Below are positions 8,276 to 15,981 of a stretch of DNA of 64,000 bases, piece by piece. Source of the DNA: UBA9160 sp035489755. GTDB lineage: Bacteria > Myxococcota_A > UBA9160. The notes under the pieces were generated by a model. The model saw only the letters and a list, made by a program, of their open reading frames with translations, ran no database searches and was not told where the DNA came from. Position numbers and translations under genes: made by a program. Each line of letters opens with the position of its first letter. Within the stretch, counting starts at the first letter, position 1. The stretch lies in NCBI GenBank assembly GCA_035489755.1, contig DATGZK010000100.1:60515-124514 (forward strand), read 5' to 3'.

Positions 8276-9965
8276 AAGACCCAAGACGGCCGGCGCGCAA
8301 ACGTTCGCCGAGCTCTTCGAGAACAGCATCAAGCAAATGAAGGAGGGGGAGGTCGTGCGCGGCACGGTCCTCTCCATGGATGCCGATCATGTCCAGGTGG
8401 ATATCGGCTTCAAATCGGAAGGGCTCATCCCTACCTGGGAGTTCATGGACGATGACGGCACGATCCTCGTGCGCGTGGGAGACGTGGTAGACGTCCTGGT
8501 CGAGGAGGCCGAGGACGAGGAAGGCCGCATCGTTCTCTCGAAAGAGAAGGCCGATCGCCTCAAAATCTGGGATGAGATCAGTCGGGCCTACGAGGCCGAC
8601 GAGCCCGTGGAGGGCACGATCGTTTCCCGGGTGAAAGGAGGGCTGTCGGTCGACATCGGCGTCAAGGCGTTCTTGCCGGGGTCGCAGGTCGACCTGCGGC
8701 CGGTGCGCAACCTCGAGTCTCTCCTCCAGCAGAAGCTCCAATTCAAGATCATCAAGTTCAACAAGCGCCGGGGGAACATCGTCCTCTCAAGGCGCGCCTT
8801 GCTCGAGAAGGAGCGCAAGAAGCTACGCGAGACGACTCTGCAGACCCTGCAGGTCGGCCAGATCGTGGACGGAGTCATCAAGAACATCACCGACTACGGT
8901 GCCTTTATCGACCTCGGCGGCATTGACGGGCTCTTGCACGTCACGGACATGTCGTGGGGGAGGGTGAACCACCCGGGCGAGATGTTCCAGGTGGGAGATG
9001 AGATCAAGGTCAAGGTGCTGAAGTTCGATCCAGAAACCGAGCGAGTTTCGCTCGGGCTAAAGCAGCTCCAGCCCGATCCGTGGATTGACGCAGGCCACCG
9101 CTACCCGATCGGCAAGCGGCTTCAGGGCAAGGTGGTGTCCCTCACAGACTATGGTGCGTTTGTCGAGCTCGAACCGGGTGTGGAGGGCTTGATTCACGTC
9201 TCCGAGATGTCGTGGACCAAGCGGGTCAAGCATCCGTCCAAAGTGGTTTCGATCGGTGACACGGTGGAATCGGTTGTGCTGGACGTGGACGAGGCAAACC
9301 GAAAGATCTCCCTCGGCATGAAGCAGATCGAGCCCAATCCGTGGAGCGTGATCGAAGAGCGCTATCCGGTCGGAACACGTGTCCGCGGCCAGGTCCGCAA
9401 CATCACCAACTTCGGGATCTTTATTGGTCTCGAGGAGGGCATCGACGGGCTCGTGCATGTCTCCGACATTTCGTGGACCGAGCAGATCAAACACCCGAGC
9501 GAGAAGTTCAAGAAGGGCGACGAAGTCGAAGCCGTCGTGCTCAAGATCGACAAGGAGAACGAAAAGTTCTCCCTCGGCATCAAGCAGCTCCAGCCGAACC
9601 CGTGGGATGACATTATGCGCCGTTACCCGGTCGGGAGCGAAATCACAGGCGCGGTGACAAGCGTGACTGACTTCGGTGCGTTCGTGAAGCTCGAAGAGGG
9701 CATCGAAGGGCTCATCTACAGCTCCGAGCTGTCGGCCGAGCGCGTGGAAAAGCCAGCGGATCTCGTGAATCCGGGGGACGTTGTGAAGGCGCTCGTCACG
9801 CGTGTCGATCCGGTGGAGCAGAAGATCTCTCTGTCGATCAAAGCCGTGAATGACAAGGAGCAGCGGCAAGCTCTGAAGGAGCTGGCGGCGCAACAATCGT
9901 CGAGTCAAAAGAGTACGCTGGGCGATCTGCTGCGGGACAAACTTGAAAAGAAAAACTCGGAGTGA
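8268..9965 (+). CDS. rpsA: 30S ribosomal protein S1
   Basis: 565 residues with six S1 RNA-binding domains, each recognisable from motifs such as VSMDADHVQVDIGF, ITDYGAFIDLGGIDGLLHV, LTDYGAFVELEPGVEGLIHV, ITNFGIFIGLEEGIDGLVHV and VTDFGAFVKLEEGIEGLIY. Binds mRNA at the small subunit during initiation. ATG 8268 lies inside tyrA, with a purine-rich GGAAGGAG about 15 bases upstream. Base composition is milder than its neighbours, as expected for a highly expressed gene. A separate internal promoter for this gene seems likely but I could not assign one. Confidence 0.97.
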   Translation: MTERPKTAGAQTFAELFENSIKQMKEGEVVRGTVLSMDADHVQVDIGFKSEGLIPTWEFMDDDGTILVRVGDVVDVLVEEAEDEEGRIVLSKEKADRLKIWDEISRAYEADEPVEGTIVSRVKGGLSVDIGVKAFLPGSQVDLRPVRNLESLLQQKLQFKIIKFNKRRGNIVLSRRALLEKERKKLRETTLQTLQVGQIVDGVIKNITDYGAFIDLGGIDGLLHVTDMSWGRVNHPGEMFQVGDEIKVKVLKFDPETERVSLGLKQLQPDPWIDAGHRYPIGKRLQGKVVSLTDYGAFVELEPGVEGLIHVSEMSWTKRVKHPSKVVSIGDTVESVVLDVDEANRKISLGMKQIEPNPWSVIEERYPVGTRVRGQVRNITNFGIFIGLEEGIDGLVHVSDISWTEQIKHPSEKFKKGDEVEAVVLKIDKENEKFSLGIKQLQPNPWDDIMRRYPVGSEITGAVTSVTDFGAFVKLEEGIEGLIYSSELSAERVEKPADLVNPGDVVKALVTRVDPVEQKISLSIKAVNDKEQRQALKELAAQQSSSQKSTLGDLLRDKLEKKNSE

Positions 9966-10038
9966 GCCAGCGGGGCGAGGGGTGTCGCTCGTCCCGCATC
10001 ACGGGTGCCCGGCGTCCTGCGCCGGTGTGGGGGGTGCC

Positions 10039-10362
10039 ATGACGAAGAGTGGTCTGATCGAGAAGGTTGCGGAGCAAACCCCGCACATCTCGAAAAAAGA
10101 CACGGAGGTCGTCGTGAATACGATCTTCGACTCCATGACCGAGGCGCTCAAGGAGGGCGAGCGGATCGAGATCCGAGGCTTCGGGAGCTTTCAGGTCAAG
10201 CTGCGCGAGGCGCGGGAGGGGCGGAACCCGAAGACTGGCGAAGAGGTGCAGATCCCGGCCAAGCGCACACCGTTTTTCAAGGTGGGTAAGGAGTTGAAGG
10301 AGATGGTGGACAATCCCGAAGGCGGCTCGGCCCCGCGTGCTGCGGAAGACAGCGCGGCCTAG
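10039..10362 (+). CDS. ihfB: Integration host factor beta-type DNA-bending protein
   Basis: A 107-residue HU/IHF-family protein. It begins MTKSGLIEKVAEQ and has the DNA-arm signature IRGFGSFQVK...REGRNPKTGE followed by IPAKRTPFFKVGKEL. The order rpsA-ihfB is widespread in Proteobacteria and supports the beta subunit. ATG 10039 is used because everything before it in the open frame is intergenic in character. The C-terminal 13 residues (EGGSAPRAAEDSAA region) are an acidic, alanine-rich extension not needed for the fold. Confidence 0.93.
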   Translation: MTKSGLIEKVAEQTPHISKKDTEVVVNTIFDSMTEALKEGERIEIRGFGSFQVKLREAREGRNPKTGEEVQIPAKRTPFFKVGKELKEMVDNPEGGSAPRAAEDSAA

Positions 10363-10386
10363 CCGCGCCGCACGCGCCGGCCCGGG

Positions 10387-10773
10387 ATGAGGCTCTCACG
10401 CTGGCTTGGCGGCGCCGCACTGTTCGTCGGGATGCTCGTGTACGGCTGGCGGTTTCGGGCATCCAACGGGACCGAGGTGCCGGTGGACTTCCTGGTGCGC
10501 GTGCTGCCTCCTGCTCCCGTCTGGAAGATCCTGGGCGCGGCCTTTCTCCTCGGTATCGCCACAGCGACCCTCGTATGCCTGTTCCAGCTGGTGCGGCTGA
10601 GCCTCACGACACGTCGCTACCGCAAAGCACTCGGGCAGCTCGAGGCTGAGATCCACGAGCTCCGCACCCTACCGCTCCATCCGCCGGGACCCGGGCCAGA
10701 CGTCTCCGCCGAGCGCGAGCGGCAGACGCCCGCCCGCGCTCGCGTTGAACCCGCACCCGGGAGGGGATCGTAG
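10387..10773 (+). CDS. LapA-domain (DUF1049) inner-membrane protein
   Basis: 128 residues. Two transmembrane segments, about 8-22 and 42-65, flank a short loop reading NGTEVPVDFLVRVLPP, which resembles the LapA N-Q-x-V-x-V-D/F-L pattern. A cytoplasmic helix (RRYRKALGQLEAEIHELR) and a Pro/Arg-rich tail follow. In E. coli LapA works with LapB to control LpxC and thus LPS synthesis. Here it lies between ihfB and a TPR gene, the classic lapA-lapB order. The tail after about residue 90 is disordered. Confidence 0.85.
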   Translation: MRLSRWLGGAALFVGMLVYGWRFRASNGTEVPVDFLVRVLPPAPVWKILGAAFLLGIATATLVCLFQLVRLSLTTRRYRKALGQLEAEIHELRTLPLHPPGPGPDVSAERERQTPARARVEPAPGRGS

Positions 10774-10778
10774 CTCCC

Positions 10779-11807
10779 GTGCGCTGGCTCCCGCGGGCGT
10801 TCGGGGGGGACGCGCGCGCGCCGCGGAACACCGACTCCGCGCTGCGGGAGGCGCTCCTTTTTCTGCTCGATCGCAATTTCGATCGCGCTGAGGGCGCCCT
10901 CACAGAGCTGGCACGCAAGCCGCACTCCGAGCCCTTCGTCTTCCTCGCCCTCGGCAAGCTCTACCGCGCGCGCGGTGAGGTCGGGCGAGCAATCCAGATC
11001 CACCAGCACCTCCTACTGCGCAGCGACGTGTCGGCCTCCGAGCGGTTCGCGGCGCTTTGTGACCTGGCAGAGGATTTCCGTCGTGGGGGATTTCTGCGCC
11101 GCGCCATCGCCTCGTTCGAGGAGGTTCTCGCGCACGATTCGCGCAACGAAGCTGCGCTTCGGGCTCTCGTCGGCCTCTATGCCGACGTACGCGACCACGC
11201 TGCGGCCCTCGCGGCCGAGCGGCGCCTTGCGCGCCTTGAAGGGCGGAGGGCTGGGCCCGCAGAGGCGACGCGGCTGGTGGAGATGGCGGACGCCGCGCAC
11301 GCGGAGGGCCGCACCGCACACGCGCGGCGGGCGGTCCGGCGCGCGCTCCGCCGGGATTCGGGAAATGTGCAGGCTTGGGTGCTGCTCGGAGTCCTGGAAG
11401 CGGAGCTCGGACGGGCCAAGCAGGCGCTTGTGGCATGGCGCCGTGTGCCTGCGCTCGATCCTCGCAGCGGCCCGCAGGTCTACGGCCGCCTCGCCGCGAC
11501 CTTCGCCCTGCTCGGCCGTCCGCGCGAGCATGAGACGTTCTTGCAAGGCATCCTCCTCCGGGTGCCCGATGACGCGGGAGCTCGCCTGGCCCTGGCGCGG
11601 GCGCTCGCGGCGAGAGGGGAAACGGAACAGGCGCTGCTCGAGTTGCGACGGGTCCTGGAGCGTGAGCCGGACCACTGGGAGGCGCATCACGAACTGGGTC
11701 ACATCCTGCTCGCTGCGCGGCGCGAAAAAGACGCCCTAGGCGCGTATGCCGAGCTGCTCCAACGGCTGGAGCAGCAGGGCTTTCGCCCCCGGGAGACGAG
11801 CGAATGA
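10779..11807 (+). CDS. TPR-repeat protein, LapB-like
   Basis: 342 residues of tandem tetratricopeptide repeats, starting with ALREALLFLLDRNFDRAEGAL, which resembles the start of the LapB repeat array. At least six repeats are visible up to LEREPDHWEAHHELGHILLA. It follows the LapA-like gene by five bases and overlaps mutS by four. Compared with E. coli LapB, I see no N-terminal membrane anchor and no C-terminal rubredoxin-type CxxC pair; the protein contains almost no Cys. It may therefore act as a cytoplasmic scaffold tethered through the neighbouring LapA-like protein, or be a general TPR protein. Start GTG 10779. Confidence 0.75.
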   Translation: MRWLPRAFGGDARAPRNTDSALREALLFLLDRNFDRAEGALTELARKPHSEPFVFLALGKLYRARGEVGRAIQIHQHLLLRSDVSASERFAALCDLAEDFRRGGFLRRAIASFEEVLAHDSRNEAALRALVGLYADVRDHAAALAAERRLARLEGRRAGPAEATRLVEMADAAHAEGRTAHARRAVRRALRRDSGNVQAWVLLGVLEAELGRAKQALVAWRRVPALDPRSGPQVYGRLAATFALLGRPREHETFLQGILLRVPDDAGARLALARALAARGETEQALLELRRVLEREPDHWEAHHELGHILLAARREKDALGAYAELLQRLEQQGFRPRETSE

Positions 11808-14653
11808 CGTCGTCTGCGCTCTCGACCCCGATGATGCGGCAGTATCTCGCCATCAAAGCGCGCCATCCGGACGCGATCGTCTTCTACCGGATGGGCGACT
11901 TTTACGAGATGTTCCTGCGCGACGCTGAACTGGCGGCGCCGCTGCTCGACATCGCCCTCACGACACGTGACAAGGGCAAACCCGACGCCGTGCCGATGTG
12001 CGGCGTACCCGTGCACGCGGCCGACAGCTATGTGAAGCGCCTCGCAGAGGCGGGTCACCGCGTCGCGATCTGCGAGCAGGTCGAAGACGAGAGCTCGCGC
12101 CTTGGCGAGACCCCCGGGCGGTCGGCCCGAGGCCTGGTCAGACGGGAAGTGATCGAAGTCGTAACGCCCGGCCTTGTGGGCGACCCCACGGGCGTGGAGG
12201 CTACGGCGGAGGTCTCGCTCGTTGCGCTCGCGCCGCCCGGGCCGCAGGAGCGAGAGTTCGGCCTGGCCGCGCTCGAGGCCTCGACAGGGGACTTTCGCGC
12301 GACACAGGTCGCCGTGGCTCGAGGAGAGGAGGACGGGCAGCGGCTGCCGGTCCCGCTCCGCGAAGAGATCGCGCGGATCGCGCCGCGCGAGATTCTGATC
12401 CCTCGGTCAAAGCAAGGCACGCTCGGTGCGGCGCTGCGCGTGCTCTTGCCTTGCGCCGCACTGTCTGCGGTCGACGACGCCGAGTTCGCGCCTTCTGCCG
12501 AGGAGGCGCCCGCTGCGCCAGTTGCGAGCACCGCGGGCGCGGCGAGGCGGGCCGCGGCGGTTCTTCTTGCGTATCTCAAGGCCCATCAGCCGTTCGCACT
12601 CGTTCACACCACGCGGCTGCGTCCCTACCAGCTCTCAGACACGATGATTCTCGACGCACCAACGCGTGCGCATCTGGAGCTCTTTGCAAGCGCAGAGGAC
12701 GGCTCCCGGCACGGAACCCTTTTCGAACGGATCGACCAGACGCGCACCCCGCCGGGCGCGCGTCGCCTGGCACGATGGCTCGCCTATCCCTTGCTCTCGC
12801 CCCGCGTGATCGCCGCCCGCCAGGACGCCGTGGCGTGGCTCGCCGAACGGGACCGGGCACGCGGCCGGCTGCGGGATGCCCTGCGCAGCGTGCGCGATCT
12901 CGAGCGCTTGCTGGCCAAGGTGGCCCGCCCCTCCGCAACTCCCCGCGACCTCGTCGCACTGCGCACGTCGCTCGAAATCCTGCCCAGCATCGTGCGCGCA
13001 CTCGAGGTTTTTGCGCCTGCACCGGGGGAAGGCGGGGCTCCGACGCTGCTGCGCGACGCCGCGCTTCGACCCGCCGCATTGCCTGTACCCACGCCGGTGC
13101 CTGAGGCCGTGCGGATCGTCGCGGAAGGGATCGTCGATGATCCGCCGGCGCTGCTGCGCGGATCGCGCGGGGCGGGGGAGACCGGCTTCATCCGGCCGGG
13201 CTTCTGCCCCGAACTCGATTCGCTCCGTGACAGCGCGCGCAAGGGTCGAGAGTGGATCGCGGGCCTCGAGGAGAAGGAGCGAGCACGCACGGGAATCTCC
13301 GGCCTGCGGGTCCGCTACCACCCCGTTCACGGCTACGGCATCGAGATCACCAAGTCGAACCTCGGCCGCGTCCCCGGAGAATACGAACGCAAGCAAACAC
13401 TGGCCTCGGCCGAGCGGTTCACGACACCCGAGCTGCGTGAGATGGAGCGCAGCGTGGTCGGTGCACACGAGCGCGCTGCTGGTCTCGAGCGCGAAATCTT
13501 TGAGTCGGTTCGACAGGGGCTGCTCGAACACGCCTCGGCCATCGGCGCCGCAGCGGAAGCGGTGGCCGAGATCGACGCGCTTCAGGCTCTGGCCGAAGTC
13601 GCGCGCAGCGACGGCTGGGTCCGGCCCGAAGTTGTCGAGGATCTGCGTCTCCAGATCCGCGCCGGCCGGCATCCCGTGGTGGAGACCCTGCCCAGCACGC
13701 TCGAGGCGGGCGCGCTGGTGGATCGCCGCGCACGCGTGGCGGCGGGCGAGAACACCGGCTTCGTGCCGAATGATACGGACCTTGACCCCGAGTCGACACA
13801 GATTCTGCTGATCACGGGTCCAAACATGTCCGGCAAGAGCACCTATCTGCGACAGGTGGCCTTGATCGTACTGCTCGCGCAGATGGGGAGCTTCGTACCC
13901 GCCGAGAGTGCGCACATCGGCGTTGTCGACCGTATCTTCACGCGCATCGGAGCCTCCGACCGACTTGCGCGGGGCGAGTCGACGTTCATGGTCGAGATGC
14001 GAGAAACCGCTCAGATTCTCGCCCAAGCCTCCCCTCGCAGCCTGATCATTCTCGATGAGATCGGCCGTGGTACCAGCACGTTCGATGGGCTCTCGATCGC
14101 CTGGGCCGTAGCGGAGCATCTCCACGACTCGCCCGGGCAGCGCGCCCGAACTTTATTCGCAACCCACTTCCACGAGCTGACAGACCTGGCTGCGACCAAA
14201 CCCCGGGTACGCAACGCCCACTTCGAGGCGCGCGAGTGGGAGGACGACGTGATCTTTCTGCGGCGGCTCGTACCTGGGGGAGCCAGCCGCTCCTACGGGA
14301 TACAGGTCGCAAAGCTCGCAGGCCTACCCGACGCGGTCGTCGCGCGTGGGAGGGAGGTGTTGGCCAATCTCGAGGGCGGCGAACTCGACGACGAGGGTCA
14401 GCCTCGGCTCTCCCACCGGCCGTCGTCACAGAAGGAAAAGCGCCCCCCGGAGGTCGAGGGGATTCCCGGAGAAGCGGGATCCCAGCTCGGCCTGTTCCGA
14501 GAACCCGCGGACGCCGTGGGCGCCGAGCGGGAGTCCCTCCGAGTGGTGATGGCGGAGCTGTGCGCTCTCGATCTGGAGCGCACCACACCGCTCGAAGCGC
14601 TCGCGCTGCTCGCACGCATCGTGGCCAAAGTACGGGGAAAGGAGCCGTCGTGA
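11804..14653 (+). CDS. mutS: DNA mismatch repair ATPase MutS
   Basis: 949 residues, slightly longer than the usual 850-880. Mismatch-reading F-x-E motif at F33-Y34-E35 (GDFYEMF), connector and lever/clamp domains, Walker A GPNMSGKST at about 672-680, Walker B LIILDEIGRGTSTFDG and the switch motif ATHFHELTDL. It recognises mispairs and signals to MutL. The extra length is mostly an alanine-rich insert around residues 225-250 and a charged linker near the C-terminus. ATG 11804 overlaps the TPR gene (ATGA), and the stop overlaps the amidase start. Confidence 0.97.
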   Translation: MTSSALSTPMMRQYLAIKARHPDAIVFYRMGDFYEMFLRDAELAAPLLDIALTTRDKGKPDAVPMCGVPVHAADSYVKRLAEAGHRVAICEQVEDESSRLGETPGRSARGLVRREVIEVVTPGLVGDPTGVEATAEVSLVALAPPGPQEREFGLAALEASTGDFRATQVAVARGEEDGQRLPVPLREEIARIAPREILIPRSKQGTLGAALRVLLPCAALSAVDDAEFAPSAEEAPAAPVASTAGAARRAAAVLLAYLKAHQPFALVHTTRLRPYQLSDTMILDAPTRAHLELFASAEDGSRHGTLFERIDQTRTPPGARRLARWLAYPLLSPRVIAARQDAVAWLAERDRARGRLRDALRSVRDLERLLAKVARPSATPRDLVALRTSLEILPSIVRALEVFAPAPGEGGAPTLLRDAALRPAALPVPTPVPEAVRIVAEGIVDDPPALLRGSRGAGETGFIRPGFCPELDSLRDSARKGREWIAGLEEKERARTGISGLRVRYHPVHGYGIEITKSNLGRVPGEYERKQTLASAERFTTPELREMERSVVGAHERAAGLEREIFESVRQGLLEHASAIGAAAEAVAEIDALQALAEVARSDGWVRPEVVEDLRLQIRAGRHPVVETLPSTLEAGALVDRRARVAAGENTGFVPNDTDLDPESTQILLITGPNMSGKSTYLRQVALIVLLAQMGSFVPAESAHIGVVDRIFTRIGASDRLARGESTFMVEMRETAQILAQASPRSLIILDEIGRGTSTFDGLSIAWAVAEHLHDSPGQRARTLFATHFHELTDLAATKPRVRNAHFEAREWEDDVIFLRRLVPGGASRSYGIQVAKLAGLPDAVVARGREVLANLEGGELDDEGQPRLSHRPSSQKEKRPPEVEGIPGEAGSQLGLFREPADAVGAERESLRVVMAELCALDLERTTPLEALALLARIVAKVRGKEPS

Positions 14654-15981
14654 GCAGGCGAGATCTGCGACGCAGCGGCTCTATCGGCTTGGCGGTACTG
14701 CTTGGCGGAGTGCTTCTCGGCACCGCGGCGCAAGGACGCGACTCTGGCAGCGCGGGGCACCGCCCGGCCCACGACATCTCGGAGACGGGCGCGCCGCGAC
14801 CTCCGAGCGAGCAAGCGAGGGGGATGGGCGAGGTGCGAGCGGTCCGCCACTGGTCGTATCCCGGCTTTAGCCGGGTGTGGATCGAGCTCTCGCGACCCGC
14901 CGTGCCGCGGGTCAACTACCTCGCGGCCGACCCCAAAGCGGGTCGCCCCGAGAGGCTCTATCTCGATCTGGACGGAGTGTGGATCGGACGCGAGCATACC
15001 GAGCCGATCCGTGTCGGCGACGGGCTCCTGGAGGGCGTGCGCCTTGGCCAGAACACACCCTCCACGACGCGCGTCGTGATCGACCTCCAGCGCTACCAGC
15101 GGCATCGTCTGCTGAGCCTCCAAGGACCCGATCGGGTTGTGATCGATGTGTTCGGCCCCGGCGTGGCCCCGCCGGAAGGAGGGAGCCGTGAATCGGCTGC
15201 GGCTCCCGAGACGACGCGGGACTTGCGCGAGCCCAGTCCGCCGCAGGAAACCCCCTCGCCGGCAAAGCCTCTGCCGTTCGAGTTCAGGCCCGTCCGAACG
15301 GTGGTGCTGGATCCGGGTCACGGAGGACGCGATCCGGGCGCCATCGGCGTTGGCGGGCTCGAGGAGAAGGACGTCACCTTGCGTCTTGCGCTTGAGCTCC
15401 GAAAGCGACTGCGCGAGCGCGGTTTTCGGGTGGTGATGACCCGGGACGAGGACCGAACGCTGGATCTCGAGGAGCGCACTGCCATCGCGGAGGGAGCCGG
15501 AGGTGACGTCTTCGTATCGCTCCACTGCAACGCAGCCCCCCGGCCGAGCCTACACGGAATCGAGACCTACTCTCTGAACGAGAGCGATGAACAGCACAGT
15601 GTCCAGGTTGCCGCGCGCGAGAATGGCATCGCCCAGGAGGAGGTCGACGTACTGCAGCGCACCGTGGCGCAGCTTCGGGTATCGGAAGCGTCGGGCCCTT
15701 CGTGGATTCTCGCCGAGCTCGTGCATCACCAACTGGTCCAGGGCTTGCGTGAGCGCTACGACGCGGTGAATGACCTGGGTGTGAAGAAGGGTCCGTTCTA
15801 TGTGCTCTTCCTCTCCAGCATGCCCTCCATTCTTGTGGAGAGCGGCTTTCTTACCCATCGCGACGAGGCCAAGCGCCTTCATAGCCGCGCATACATCGCC
15901 CGCCTCGCCGAATCCATGGCCGAAGGTCTCTCCCTCTACCGCGAGCGGGCCCATCCGATGATCGCGCGGAGCGCGCGGTGA
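14650..15981 (+). CDS. amiC: N-acetylmuramoyl-L-alanine amidase with AMIN domain
   Basis: Periplasmic peptidoglycan hydrolase for daughter-cell separation, 443 residues. A signal peptide (about 1-28, RRSGSIGLAVLLGGVLLGTAAQG) is followed by an AMIN septal-targeting domain (about 57-165) and a zinc amidase_3 domain (about 214-436). Zn ligands and catalytic Glu are visible in VVLDPGHGGRD, GGLEEKDV, VSLHCNA and ILVESGFLTH. The GTG at 14650 overlaps the mutS stop and begins right before the signal peptide; upstream in-frame sequence belongs to mutS. amiB is an equally acceptable name. Confidence 0.92.
   Translation: MSRRDLRRSGSIGLAVLLGGVLLGTAAQGRDSGSAGHRPAHDISETGAPRPPSEQARGMGEVRAVRHWSYPGFSRVWIELSRPAVPRVNYLAADPKAGRPERLYLDLDGVWIGREHTEPIRVGDGLLEGVRLGQNTPSTTRVVIDLQRYQRHRLLSLQGPDRVVIDVFGPGVAPPEGGSRESAAAPETTRDLREPSPPQETPSPAKPLPFEFRPVRTVVLDPGHGGRDPGAIGVGGLEEKDVTLRLALELRKRLRERGFRVVMTRDEDRTLDLEERTAIAEGAGGDVFVSLHCNAAPRPSLHGIETYSLNESDEQHSVQVAARENGIAQEEVDVLQRTVAQLRVSEASGPSWILAELVHHQLVQGLRERYDAVNDLGVKKGPFYVLFLSSMPSILVESGFLTHRDEAKRLHSRAYIARLAESMAEGLSLYRERAHPMIARSAR

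Noticed and set aside
12635..14125. A long minus-strand frame opposite mutS
   Set aside because: Shadow of mutS in GC-rich DNA; no domain, and mutS is certain.
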